From the NCBI GenBank assembly GCA_938023075.1, contig CALHDG010000027.1, positions 1 through 64,000 of the forward strand: a stretch of 64,000 nucleotides of DNA, written 5' to 3'. A program made the translations under genes and the position numbers. The notes beneath the pieces were generated by a model. That model had not been told where the DNA came from and made no database searches. It saw only the letters and a list, made by a program, of their open reading frames with translations. Below, piece after piece: positions 52,510-62,517 of the stretch; within the stretch, counting starts at the first letter, position 1, and every line of letters starts with the position of its first letter. This stretch comes from an uncultured Chitinophagales bacterium. Its GTDB lineage: Bacteria > Bacteroidota > Bacteroidia > Chitinophagales > JAHDHT01.

Positions 52510-55500
52510 CTAATCTACATAAATCTTTTCAACCGGAGCATTTTTACCCATCTTTAAAAAATAAATACCTTGCAAAGGTTGAGTTGGTATTATTTCAACC
52601 TGTTGCTTACCCCTAAGCATTGGTAAAATAGCTTGATATAAAATTCTGCCTTGAACATCAAACAAACTAATGGGCTTAGGTCCTTCTTGCAAAACGTCGG
52701 CTTCAATAATAATTTTAGGTTCAATAGTACCCAACTGATAGGTAACAAAATTGAAAGATATTTGAGCCACCAAAATATTTTCTGAAGTCGAACTGACACA
52801 TCCACTACCGTCGTCAAGTGTATACGTTATGGTATACAAACCCGGCACCAGCAATGATGGATTGAAGACACTAAAGGTAACACCTTCGCCACTAAAAGTT
52901 CCCCCTGCTGGCGAGCCCGTTAAGTTAATAGGTGTTCCATCAGAAACAACGTTTGGATTTGGTATACCACTTATACTTACATTGGTGCCACTGCCGCTAC
53001 CCACATTAATAGTTACTTGATTAGTGTTGATATTGCCATTGTTATCCATGCCGGTAACGGTGTAAGTGGTGGTGCTTTGTGGTGTGGCAATAACTTCTGC
53101 TCCAGTTATAGTATTTAACCCATCGGGTGGCGACCAGATATAATTTTGCGCTCCACTAGCATTAAGAGTAGCCGTAGCTCCGTCACAAATGTTTTGGGAA
53201 CTGGCAGTGGCTAATACTTCTAAATTGCCCGCAACATCGGTACATAAATTAATACCCCAGCTATTTAGTTCCCCGCCATCTTGCGAATAATTATCGGTAA
53301 TACTTAATGTCCAGGTACCATTGGCATCTTCACCTGTAAAGCTATTAAAGGTGCCACCAAGTGGTATATAGCTATTGCCATCAGTTGGTGGGCAAGGTAT
53401 AGCATTGTATGGGCTGCCAGTATTGCTAAAATCAATATTAAAATTATCTTCACTATTACATAAACCAGAAAATAAAAGTAGCGTAGTGCCTTCCGGGCTG
53501 GTTAGTCTGGCTTCTAAATCGCGAATCCATGTATGGGTGCCGGCTATGCTATATAACGAAATAGAATTGACTGTACCGGCATTACTTACCTCAATAGTTG
53601 ACGTAACGGTTGGTGTGCCAACTCCTGAAATATTAAAATTGGAGGTATTACTGAGTGATATACATTTTTGAGTGGTGTATTGATAAATGTTTGACCATTC
53701 ACTTTCACCACAGGAATTAGAAGCGACTACCCGCCAATAATAAGTACTACTTTCTAAAACGGCTTGCGTTGGCTCATAGGTTTGAAAACTGGTGGTTTCG
53801 CTTTCTATAATATTATTAAAATTAGGATCTGTAGCAATGTCAATTTGATAAAAATCTAAGGGTTGCGAAAAATCACCTTGCCATGTTAAAGCAGACCCAC
53901 TTTGAAAATTAAGAGTCCCATTAGAAGGGTTAGTTAATGCTGGGGCAGGCAACACATCTCCAACCGTAACTAAATCTAAGTATATATTTTCTGTTTGTGT
54001 TCCGGCAGTTGCGTTAATGGTAAGCCCATAATAGTTATTATCAGCAAGTGAACTGGTATTGCTTACAGTTACCACTACGGTACTGCCTGGCAAGGCAGGA
54101 TTAACATCAAAACTAACTTGAGCAGAACCAGGTAAATAATCGGGACTTAAGTTAACTGGAGTTGAAAAGCCTTGTACTTGACCAATTTCAATGGGAAAAC
54201 TTGCGGTTTCACCAGTACAAACTTTAATTTCATTTTGTGCACTTAGGGTAAAGGAAGGCAAGCCAGGTGGATTAATTTTAAAATTATCATTAGAAATGTC
54301 GAAGAAAATATTGTCGCTACAAACCACTTTAATACGGGCTACCGTAGTGAGGTTATTAGGTACAGTTAAGTTATAAGAACCCGTATTAGGTACGCCATTA
54401 GCTAGTGTTAATGGAAAGGTGTTGCCACCATCCGTAGATAATAAAATATCAACATTGGCACATTCAACTGGTGCTTGATCGGTATTGGCAACATCCCAGG
54501 TTACCGTTTCTATATCTAAGGCTTTCCAATCCTCATTTCCATTGGGGCTGTTTACTACAAAAGGTCCGGCATCGCCGTCAACCACTATGGTCATATCGTC
54601 AAAATTAGTACAAGCCCCTCCAGGGTGGTTATCTCTTACCGTTAATCGAAATCTCAACATTCTATCGGTAAATGGCAAGGTTTCTCCTGCCGGCGTATTG
54701 TTGTTTAACAAGTTAAACAAGCGTGGAAAAATTCGGTAATTTTGTGTGGTTGGTGACCAGCTTCTAAACAACACGGATGTTGGTGCGGGGTTATTTATTG
54801 GCGCATTAGTACCACCTTGAAATTGCTCCCAACAATAGCTAAGTGCATCACCGTCAACATCGGTGGCGCTGCCGGTTAGTTGAAAAGGGGTGTTAGCAGG
54901 TATATTATAATTGTCGCCGGCTTCTACTTCAGGCGCGGTATTATTAATTGGTATTAAGTTAGCACACGAACTACCAAAATCGGTTTGATTATAATCGGTT
55001 ATTTGCAATATAGAATAGCTGTGAAAATATTCATTAGAAGAACTTTGAATATTTTGGGCTCCACAAACACCGGCATATCCCATAATGGTTGAACCGCTGC
55101 CTGGTTCCATACCGCTGGCTCCATTGCCTTCAAAACTTCCACCAATATTACAATAATCCCAAGTGTGTTGCGCATTAAACTGATGCCCAAATTCGTGTGC
55201 TACATAATCAACATCAAAAGCATCTCCAATTGGTGGCGACACACCGGTTAAGCCATAGCCCTTTAAATTATTTCTACAGGTAGAGCCAAGATTTGCTAAA
55301 CCAGCACCCATAGTTCCAAATACGTGTCCAACATCATAATTTGATGCACCTATAGTTAAGTTTAAATTAGCATGTGAATCAGCAATCATTTGATCGGCAT
55401 TACCCGGTTGTGTAAAAGGATCGGTATTGGGGTTGGTATATATTACCAAATCGTTATTGGCTACTAAGGTTAACCGAAAAGCCAAGTCTCGTTCAAAAAT

Positions 55501-56205
55501 TAAGTTTACCCGGTTTAGCGTAGTAGTAATGGCAGACAAACCATCAACAACAGTGCCACCGTGATATTGCGTGTACTCACCAGTAGCATTAATGGCAACC
55601 CGGTATTCTCTTAAAGCACATTGAGGTAATGCTTTTTGAAAACTTTGGTTAGTACCAGCTTGTTTAAAGTTTTTAGTATGATCTTTATTTAAACATTCAA
55701 AAGCATCCGAATTTCTTTGATAGTCTTTTTTATCGTACACTACATAAAAGTTGGTGGTTTTATCGTGATACGGATCTATACTGTAAGTATAGTTTGGACC
55801 AACAATGTAAGCGTGAAAACCTTTGTAGGTAACATCCATTTTTAAAATGATTGAAGCATTGTGAACGGCATAACCGGTATAGGCTTTTATGTCAGGATAT
55901 TTATCTGCCAACGCTTTTTCCATAATGTTGGTTTGTACGATATTAAAAACCATTTCGCTACCATCGGGTAAAGGCAGTTGAAGTTGTAAGGGTTGCCTGC
56001 CCGTAAATTCTAATGGGGCATTTATTAGCTGAATTTTTAAATCAGCTTTGTTTACTTCAATAGTTTTATATTGTTGGGGAACAATCCACCGGGTGCCATT
56101 TAAGGGTATTCGATTTTCATCAACCCAGTTGTAAAAATTTTGTGCATTACTATTGAATACGATCAATAAAAATAGACTTTGAATGAAGTATTTAAAAGAG
56201 CTCAT
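52510..56205 (-). CDS. secreted reprolysin-like (M12B-type) metalloprotease with FN3, P-domain-like region and T9SS C-terminal sorting domain
   Basis: VAHEFGHQFNAQHTWDYC; NEDWKALDIETVTWDVANTD; ATPQSTTTYTVTG; C-terminal LFDVQGRILYQ...QPLQGIYFLKMGKNAPVEKIYVD. Confidence 0.88.
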   Translation of the reverse strand: MSSFKYFIQSLFLLIVFNSNAQNFYNWVDENRIPLNGTRWIVPQQYKTIEVNKADLKIQLINAPLEFTGRQPLQLQLPLPDGSEMVFNIVQTNIMEKALADKYPDIKAYTGYAVHNASIILKMDVTYKGFHAYIVGPNYTYSIDPYHDKTTNFYVVYDKKDYQRNSDAFECLNKDHTKNFKQAGTNQSFQKALPQCALREYRVAINATGEYTQYHGGTVVDGLSAITTTLNRVNLIFERDLAFRLTLVANNDLVIYTNPNTDPFTQPGNADQMIADSHANLNLTIGASNYDVGHVFGTMGAGLANLGSTCRNNLKGYGLTGVSPPIGDAFDVDYVAHEFGHQFNAQHTWDYCNIGGSFEGNGASGMEPGSGSTIMGYAGVCGAQNIQSSSNEYFHSYSILQITDYNQTDFGSSCANLIPINNTAPEVEAGDNYNIPANTPFQLTGSATDVDGDALSYCWEQFQGGTNAPINNPAPTSVLFRSWSPTTQNYRIFPRLFNLLNNNTPAGETLPFTDRMLRFRLTVRDNHPGGACTNFDDMTIVVDGDAGPFVVNSPNGNEDWKALDIETVTWDVANTDQAPVECANVDILLSTDGGNTFPLTLANGVPNTGSYNLTVPNNLTTVARIKVVCSDNIFFDISNDNFKINPPGLPSFTLSAQNEIKVCTGETASFPIEIGQVQGFSTPVNLSPDYLPGSAQVSFDVNPALPGSTVVVTVSNTSSLADNNYYGLTINATAGTQTENIYLDLVTVGDVLPAPALTNPSNGTLNFQSGSALTWQGDFSQPLDFYQIDIATDPNFNNIIESETTSFQTYEPTQAVLESSTYYWRVVASNSCGESEWSNIYQYTTQKCISLSNTSNFNISGVGTPTVTSTIEVSNAGTVNSISLYSIAGTHTWIRDLEARLTSPEGTTLLLFSGLCNSEDNFNIDFSNTGSPYNAIPCPPTDGNSYIPLGGTFNSFTGEDANGTWTLSITDNYSQDGGELNSWGINLCTDVAGNLEVLATASSQNICDGATATLNASGAQNYIWSPPDGLNTITGAEVIATPQSTTTYTVTGMDNNGNINTNQVTINVGSGSGTNVSISGIPNPNVVSDGTPINLTGSPAGGTFSGEGVTFSVFNPSLLVPGLYTITYTLDDGSGCVSSTSENILVAQISFNFVTYQLGTIEPKIIIEADVLQEGPKPISLFDVQGRILYQAILPMLRGKQQVEIIPTQPLQGIYFLKMGKNAPVEKIYVD

Positions 56206-56391
56206 TGTATAATATATTTAATGATAAAAATAAAAGGATTTATAGTTAAAAGCTAATTCTTAAAAAGAATGTGGCATTTTATAATAGGATTGTTTGATAC
56301 ATGACATTTTATGAACCATCACATTACAATAAGCCCGTATATTAGCTTCTAAAAAATGAGAAAAAAATAAATTCACCATCTTAGGTTGCCA

Positions 56392-56591
56392 TTTTCCGAT
56401 ATACTTCTTTGAAAAGCCTTGTCTCATGCCCACTAAGCCTGTATTTTTCAACTCGTCTATCAAAAAATGGCTATGGAATAATTCAAAAATAACGGTCCAT
56501 TTTTACCTTTGAGATTTTCCGATCTACTTCATTAAAAATACTCGTCTTAACACCACTAAGCCTGCGTTTTTTAACTTGTATATCAAAAAAT
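56392..56591 (+). repeat. two ~77-bp units (B2 56392-56468, B3 56514-56591) related to 35955-36030
   Basis: TTTTCCGAT.TACTTC.TT...CGTCT..AC.CCACTAAGCCTG.(G/T)TTTTT.AACT.GT.TATCAAAAAAT. Confidence 0.8.
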
Positions 56592-56716
56592 CTCTTTGCT
56601 AAAATTTGAACATTTATTTTTTCATCATTCCTATGTCAGAGTTGGAAAATTTATTTACTCCGCATTCTTAACTGATAAAGTTAGTGCTTTTTTAAGAATT
56701 TTTTCATTTTTGTGCT

Positions 56717-56855
56717 GAAAATGAAAGCTTGCTATGGGTATGATGGGCAGAAACTTAACCCCAATAATAGCAGTTATACTATTCACCAAGTAATGGCATT
56801 TGAGCGGATAACGGCACTGCCCTTTCTGCAAACCAAGTGCTATCGCTTCAAAAAA
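56717..56855 (+). repeat. dispersed repeat, degenerate short form (copy S2)
   Basis: CTTAACCCCAATAATAGCAGTTATACTATT...AATGGCATTTGAGCGGATAACGG...TATCGCTTCAAAAA aligns with S1 (36128-36271). Confidence 0.65.
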
Positions 56856-56911
56856 TACCGGTATAATTATTTTTTCTTTTTCCGCTTGCTCCACTGTTGG
56901 TTAAATGGTTT

Positions 56912-56942
56912 TTTGCACTTTGGGTAATTTGATGTAAATTTG
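56912..56942 (+). promoter_or_regulatory. candidate Bacteroidota promoter TTTG-N19-TAAATTTG
   Basis: TTTG 56912-56915, 19-nt spacer, TAAATTTG 56935-56942; 20 nt upstream of the ATG at 56963. Confidence 0.55.
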
Positions 56943-56962
56943 CTTATCTTATTTAAACAACA

Positions 56963-57247
56963 ATGAAAAAAATTAGCTTTTTTTTACTGGCATTTGCTCT
57001 ATTTGTCGTGGCGTGTACTATATCAACTCCAACAAACCACATGAGTTTTTTTGGAGAAGAGTGGTTTCCTGCTTCTGAAATATTGTGCAATGGCAGCGGT
57101 TTTGGTTTTGGTACTTGTATCGCTAAACAAATGAAAGACAGCACCTGTATTGGTATAGCTAAATTTAACGGCTCGCATATTGCCGTTGAAATACCTTGCC
57201 AAGTCATGTTTCAAACCGCTACCGATACCATAGAGCTATCTAATTAA
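56963..57247 (+). CDS. hypothetical lipoprotein (94 aa)
   Basis: MKKISFFLLAFALFVVACTIS signal/lipobox; good upstream promoter match. Confidence 0.65.
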   Translation: MKKISFFLLAFALFVVACTISTPTNHMSFFGEEWFPASEILCNGSGFGFGTCIAKQMKDSTCIGIAKFNGSHIAVEIPCQVMFQTATDTIELSN

Positions 57248-57364
57248 TGATGAAATTGAAAACCCCAAATCTCAAATTTTTTACATTCTATTTTATTTAT
57301 TGGACTTTGCTTTTTGATGCTAACAATTTGAATAGAACTTATTTTATCTTTGCGGCTTCTATAC

Positions 57365-57646
57365 ATGAACATTAACATCAATATCTTAGAAGCGAAAGCT
57401 GAAATTTTAAGAGCCGCTGCCCATCCACTTCGTCTTGCCATTTTACTGTTGCTCCAAAAAGAAAAAGAATGTACGGTATCTCAAATTTATAAAACACTGC
57501 AAATTGAACAAGCCGTTGCTTCTCATCATTTACGTATTTTAAAAACACACCAATTAGTGGTGTTGCGCAAGTCGGGTAAAAATGCGTTTTATTCATTAAA
57601 TCAAGCTACCGCTAAGGCTTTGTTGAAGGCTATTGATAAGATTTGA
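57365..57646 (+). CDS. ArsR-family HTH transcriptional regulator
   Basis: ILRAAAHPLRLAILLLLQKEKECTVSQIYKTLQIEQAVASHHLRILKTHQLVVLRKSGKNAFYSLN. Confidence 0.88.
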   Translation: MNININILEAKAEILRAAAHPLRLAILLLLQKEKECTVSQIYKTLQIEQAVASHHLRILKTHQLVVLRKSGKNAFYSLNQATAKALLKAIDKI

Positions 57647-57773
57647 TTGTTGTTAAGTTTACCTTGTTTTGGTTATATAAAATTTTCAGCGTCCAATCAC
57701 TTAAACATGAAACTGTTTAATCTGGAACTAAACTTCTTATACAACTGTTAAATAGATAACTAAATTAAATATC

Positions 57774-58019
57774 ATGGCAGGAACATCTCATAGTTCTAAA
57801 AACAATCTACAATTATTAAAAAAATCATCACACAAAGGGCATAAATTTTTAAATGCTGAACTATCAAAGTTTTCAAGAACAAAGTACAACAAAAATTTCA
57901 GTATGTCGGATACAAAAGATGTACATACAGACAGAGCAGATAAACAAGCTTTATTGATTGTCATTTTCTGCCTTGTACCATTCTCCTTTTTTGTACTGTA
58001 TTTATTGGGAATGTTTTAA
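57774..58019 (+). CDS. hypothetical small protein with C-terminal TM helix
   Basis: 81-aa ORF ending ALLIVIFCLVPFSFFVLYLLGMF. Confidence 0.45.
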   Translation: MAGTSHSSKNNLQLLKKSSHKGHKFLNAELSKFSRTKYNKNFSMSDTKDVHTDRADKQALLIVIFCLVPFSFFVLYLLGMF

Positions 58020-58122
58020 TAATGATTGATTGTCACTCCTAGCTGATCCTCGTTTGCAATGAAGATACTCGAGGAGTGCATTTGTAACACACAAAAAATA
58101 GCCGGCTAACGAAGGAGCGAAT

Positions 58123-58484
58123 TGACTAATCTATCCCCAATTTCCAAGCCAACAGCACTAAAGAGCATCGGGTTGTTTAGCAGCTAAGTGTTGTTTTTCG
58201 AATAGAAAAATTCATCATTCAAAATTGGGTATTCGTTGTTTGATATTCGAAATTTTTTAGTTGACCATTTAATGAATAACGTATATCGATTAACGAATAA
58301 TAAATGTTAAATTATTTTCAATGTATAAATAAACGACATTTAATATGTCGAAAGACACTAAGATAGAATTGTAGCAGTTGTGCTGCCTGAAGCACAAGAT
58401 TTTGAAGGGTTGGGGGTGTTTGGCAGCATTTGAGCGGAAAGCGGAACCTAAGTTATTTAAACACCACAAAGTTTCGCTTCCAAA
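58123..58484 (+). repeat. dispersed non-coding repeat, long form (copy R3)
   Basis: CTATCCCCAATTTCCAAGCCAACAGCACTAAAG...GGGTTGTTTAGCAGCTAAGTGTTGTTTTTCGAA...TGCTGCCTGAAGCAC...GGCAGCATTTGAGCGGAAAGCGGAACC. Confidence 0.85.
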
Positions 58485-58627
58485 AAAAAAATTAAAAAAG
58501 AAAGTGTCAACTACTTAATGGTTTAGATAAAATTGTCTAAAATACCGATCCTTTTTTTGTAGAAAGCACAAATAAAATTCAGCCTGTTTACGTAGGTATT
58601 CCGCTAAAATCGGTTAAAGGTATTCAT

Positions 58628-58996
58628 CTATTTCTCCAACAATTGCTTTACCTTCATTAGTAATTCATCGTTATCAAAAGGTTTGGTTAAATAATGATCC
58701 GCTCCGGAAGCGTAACCAGCAAAGCGATCCTTTTCCGAAATTTTTGCTGTTAAAAACAATATTTTTAGCTTAGCAAATTGTGTATTCTCCCGCAGTTTAA
58801 GCGCAACCGTTAAACCGTCCATTTCGGGCATCATAACATCCAACACCATTAAATCGGGTTTAAATTGTGCGGCTTTTTGTAAAGCTTCCAAGCCGTTTTC
58901 TGCGGTTTCGGTAAGGTAGTTCGATTGGCTTAGTAAATGATTAATAGCCAACACTATGCTTGGTTCATCATCTACTATTAATATTTTATTTTGCAT
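58628..58996 (-). CDS. single-domain response regulator (receiver only)
   Basis: KILIVDDEPSIVLAINHLL...DLMVLDVMMPEMDGLTVALKLR...ADHYLTKPFDNDELL. Confidence 0.92.
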   Translation of the reverse strand: MQNKILIVDDEPSIVLAINHLLSQSNYLTETAENGLEALQKAAQFKPDLMVLDVMMPEMDGLTVALKLRENTQFAKLKILFLTAKISEKDRFAGYASGADHYLTKPFDNDELLMKVKQLLEK

Positions 58997-59017
58997 ATTA
59001 TCACGCTTCCAAAAAAT

Positions 59018-61741
59018 TTAAATATACGGAATTTCAACTGAAAAAACTGAACCTTTATTCAATTCGCTTTTTACTTTTATTTTGCCCTGATGTTCTTCAA
59101 TTATTTTTTTGGAGATGCTTAAGCCTAATCCACTGCCGGTCGGTTTGGTTTTTTTTAGTTCACCAAACTGAGTAAAACGATCAAAAATGTGTTGTTGGTC
59201 ATTTGCTGAAATACCTATGCCATTGTCTTTAATTTTTAGCAAAGCATAAGGAGGCATTTTTTCTAAAGAAACATCTATTTTTCCGCGAAAATCCGGGCAA
59301 AACTTTATGGCATTAGATAACAAATTAAGCAGCACTTGTTTTAAACGATCGTGATCTGCTTTTAACCATATATCTTCTATAGCTATACTTAAGTTGAGTT
59401 GAAGGTTCTTTTTAGAGATTTCGGGCTTTAGCGTTTCAATAGAGGCTTCAATAATTGTATTGAAATTTACCTTGCCAAAACTCCAAATGGCTTTGCCGGT
59501 TTCCATCTTTTCTAAATCCAACACATCGCTCACTAACCGGGCAATACGGTCGCTTTCATTTATTATTACACTTAAAAATTTATTACGTTTATGTTCGTTT
59601 AGTTCCTCTTCATCATATATTATTTTAGATAAAGATTTAATAGCCGTGATAGGTGTTCTCAACTCGTGGGTAACAGTGGTAATAAAATCATCTTTTAGTT
59701 GATCTAATTCGGTTAAGCGTTTATTGGCATTTTGTAATTGATGCGTTACGCGCTGCAGTTCTGCCGATTTTTGCTCCAACTGTTTATTGTAGCTGATAAT
59801 TTGTTGCGTTTCATCTATAACATGAATTACTTCTTGCAGGCTTAAGTTTTCTGTTTTTATCGAAGAGTTGATGACAATGCGAGCCGCAGCACTACCAATT
59901 ACGCCCGACAATAATTTTTCAGAAAAAGTAATCAGTTGAGAATCTGCCGCTTCAATTTTCTTTAACTGAATATTATTTTTTTGAGCATAACCTTGCAATT
60001 GTTGATCTGTTTTTTCTGCCCCTAAAAAGCGGTACAGCATTACTTTTATACCTTCAAAATCTGCCGATCTGTTCCAAATAGGTTTGGTTGATTTTTGGTT
60101 ACTTTGTTTGCCGGCATCCACAAAAATATCGGCTTGAGTAACTTCAATAGCCGATTGTTTGGTAAGCAGAGAAATGGCGCAAAACAACGTGGTGTTAATT
60201 AAAATACTCCAGAAAAAGGCTTGCGAAATAGTACCCATTCCACTTATGCCAAACAAGGCATAAGGTTTTAAAAGCGCGTAATTAAATAAACCATGTTCTA
60301 TCCATTGGCTACCAATAATTCCATTTTCTGCCAAATTTGGAATGGGCAAAGTATATGCCCACACCAAAAAACCAGCCAGCAAACCAGTTATCGCACCTTT
60401 GTAGTTAGCAAATTTCCAAAACAACCCACCAATTACTGCCGGTGCAAATTGAGCAATAGCCGTAAACGAAATTAAGCCAATAGAAACCAACGAATATTGC
60501 GTACCAACAATTTTATAATAAACATAAGCCATCATAATAATACAAGCAATAATTAGTCGCCTAAAATGAATGAGGCTCTTTTGTAAATCGTATTCATCTT
60601 TAGGATGAATAAGTTTTGCCCGCAATAGCAAAGGCATTAAAATACTGTTGCTGAACATAATGGTTAAAGCAATGGTGGCAACAATTACCATACTGGTTGC
60701 TGCCGAAAAGCCACCGATAAAAACAAACATTGCTAACAAATGGTTGCCTTGCGAAAGTGGAATACTCAACACAAAAGTATCGGGATTAACACTGCCCGAG
60801 GGAAACAACATTAAGCCACTCAAAGCAATGGGAATTACAAAAATATTTATAATAAACAAATACAAAGGAAACAACCAAATAGCTTTATCCACATAAGCCA
60901 CTTTGGTATTTTCAACTACGCTTAAATGAAATTGACGAGGCAACAACAAAACGGCAAACATCGACAATACGGTTAGCACCAACCAATCGGTACCAGTAAT
61001 GGTTTGCTCGCTAAAAGTAAATAGTTTACGAAGGCTTTCTATTTGATAAGCTTTTGAGAAGATATCGGCAAAGCCATTAAACACAAACCATGTTACAAAA
61101 ATGCCTGCCGATAAAAACGCAATGAGTTTAATGACAGACTCGATAGTTACGGCAGCTACCAAGCCTTCGTTTTGTTCGGTGGTTTCGGCGTGGCGTGTGC
61201 CAAATAAAATGGTGAACAAGATTAAAATACAAGCAATGTAAAATGCAGTGTCAGATAAAATGGGCGTGTTTTCAGGGTAAAAACCAAAGGCACTGAAATT
61301 TTTAACCAACACTTCAAAACTGGTTGCTATAGCTTTCAACTGCAAACTTATATATGGAATAATGCCTAATATAGCAATTATAGTTACCAATGCACCGATA
61401 GAAGCTCGTTTGCCGTAGCGGCTCGAAATAAAATCAGCAATTGAGGTTAAGCGTTGTTCTTTACAAATTAAAATTATTTTTTTTAAGATGATGTACCAAA
61501 GGGGCGCCATTAAAGTGGGTCCTAAATAAATGGGCAAAAAACCAATACCCGTTGTGGCGGCTCTGCCAACGCTGCCATAATAAGTCCAGGCTGTGCAATA
61601 GGCAGCAAGCGACAAGGCATATACATAAGGACTGTTTCGCACTAACTCACTTAACCGTGCATTGCGTTCGCACCAAAAAGCTGCTCCAAACAAAACCAAT
61701 AAGTAAGCCAGCGAAAGCAATATGACAGCTGCTGCACTCAT
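59018..61741 (-). CDS. sodium:solute symporter-like sensor histidine kinase
   Basis: N-terminal ~12-TM SSF-like domain; HisKA DDFITTVTHELRTPITAIKSLSKII; HATPase DRLKQVLLNLLSNAIKFCP...GSGLGLSISKKIIEEHQGKI. Confidence 0.93.
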   Translation of the reverse strand: MSAAAVILLSLAYLLVLFGAAFWCERNARLSELVRNSPYVYALSLAAYCTAWTYYGSVGRAATTGIGFLPIYLGPTLMAPLWYIILKKIILICKEQRLTSIADFISSRYGKRASIGALVTIIAILGIIPYISLQLKAIATSFEVLVKNFSAFGFYPENTPILSDTAFYIACILILFTILFGTRHAETTEQNEGLVAAVTIESVIKLIAFLSAGIFVTWFVFNGFADIFSKAYQIESLRKLFTFSEQTITGTDWLVLTVLSMFAVLLLPRQFHLSVVENTKVAYVDKAIWLFPLYLFIINIFVIPIALSGLMLFPSGSVNPDTFVLSIPLSQGNHLLAMFVFIGGFSAATSMVIVATIALTIMFSNSILMPLLLRAKLIHPKDEYDLQKSLIHFRRLIIACIIMMAYVYYKIVGTQYSLVSIGLISFTAIAQFAPAVIGGLFWKFANYKGAITGLLAGFLVWAYTLPIPNLAENGIIGSQWIEHGLFNYALLKPYALFGISGMGTISQAFFWSILINTTLFCAISLLTKQSAIEVTQADIFVDAGKQSNQKSTKPIWNRSADFEGIKVMLYRFLGAEKTDQQLQGYAQKNNIQLKKIEAADSQLITFSEKLLSGVIGSAAARIVINSSIKTENLSLQEVIHVIDETQQIISYNKQLEQKSAELQRVTHQLQNANKRLTELDQLKDDFITTVTHELRTPITAIKSLSKIIYDEEELNEHKRNKFLSVIINESDRIARLVSDVLDLEKMETGKAIWSFGKVNFNTIIEASIETLKPEISKKNLQLNLSIAIEDIWLKADHDRLKQVLLNLLSNAIKFCPDFRGKIDVSLEKMPPYALLKIKDNGIGISANDQQHIFDRFTQFGELKKTKPTGSGLGLSISKKIIEEHQGKIKVKSELNKGSVFSVEIPYI

Positions 61742-61956
61742 TTATTTTTCTTTACTTCCGATAAATAAAAAAAGCAGGCGATAATTAACAACCAAACAAC
61801 AAATATAGTAAACACCAGCAGGGGGTAGCTACCCAATATCAAATCAGGAAAATTGAACAAGCCAATAACAGGAAAGTTGATACTAATTAACAAGATCAAA
61901 AAGAAAAAAATGTATTTGTGCTTCAGTTTATTTTTCATCATTCCTAAGGGCATCAA
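61738..61956 (-). CDS. small membrane protein (72 aa) coupled to the SSF-histidine kinase
   Basis: Two TM segments; 4-nt overlap with the start of 59018-61741. Confidence 0.6.
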   Translation of the reverse strand: MMPLGMMKNKLKHKYIFFFLILLISINFPVIGLFNFPDLILGSYPLLVFTIFVVWLLIIACFFYLSEVKKNK

Positions 61957-62055
61957 TTTAAGAATAAATAAGTTATGTTTGAATAAGCTGATTTAAATAT
62001 TACAGGCAAGATGTTAGAAGTATAACATCTGCTTAATTGTTACAAGTTATATTAA

Positions 62056-62276
62056 CTTAAGTTTCGGTAGTAGTATTTATTTCATAATAACTTGAATATA
62101 AATTATTTATGGAAATTGAAGTACGCAATAAGGTTAAGTTAACTTAATTCAACATATAAAGCATAAAATCATCCAAGTGAACCTGTTCACTTGTTGTAGT
62201 AAAGTGGTTAAGCTTTTGTAAACACAATGGAACAGGTTCCATTGGAACAACATTTATTTTACTACCGAAACTTAAG
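62056..62276 (-). mobile_element. 221-bp MITE-like element, copy 2 (inverted relative to copy 1)
   Basis: Same 17-bp TIRs; 9-bp flanking direct repeat TTATATTAA on both sides; interior is the near-identical reverse complement of 39480-39700. Confidence 0.85.
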
Positions 62277-62517
62277 TTATATTAAATAGGCACTGTTCAA
62301 CAGACTTCTAAATTTACCCAATCAATTAATTTGAGTGAGTTTAGCAGATATTATCACAATTTTTTTTGCACAAAATACATATAGTTATCTATATATTTAT
62401 ATATTTGTTTGGATTTACAAAACCACCAGTTGCTGCTTTCGTGTTTTTAAGTAGACGGTTTCCATACTATTAACACTAAAAATGCAGCGCAACAACTGGA
62501 TTAAAAAGTATAAGTAT

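Noticed and set aside
52829-55190. Several short ORFs antisense or out of frame within the 1231-aa metalloprotease
   Set aside because: Main frame has clear domains; these lack motifs.
56260-56463. 67-aa minus ORF covering repeat unit B2
   Set aside because: Sister units contain stops in the same reading; kept as a repeat with possible decayed coding origin, not as a gene.
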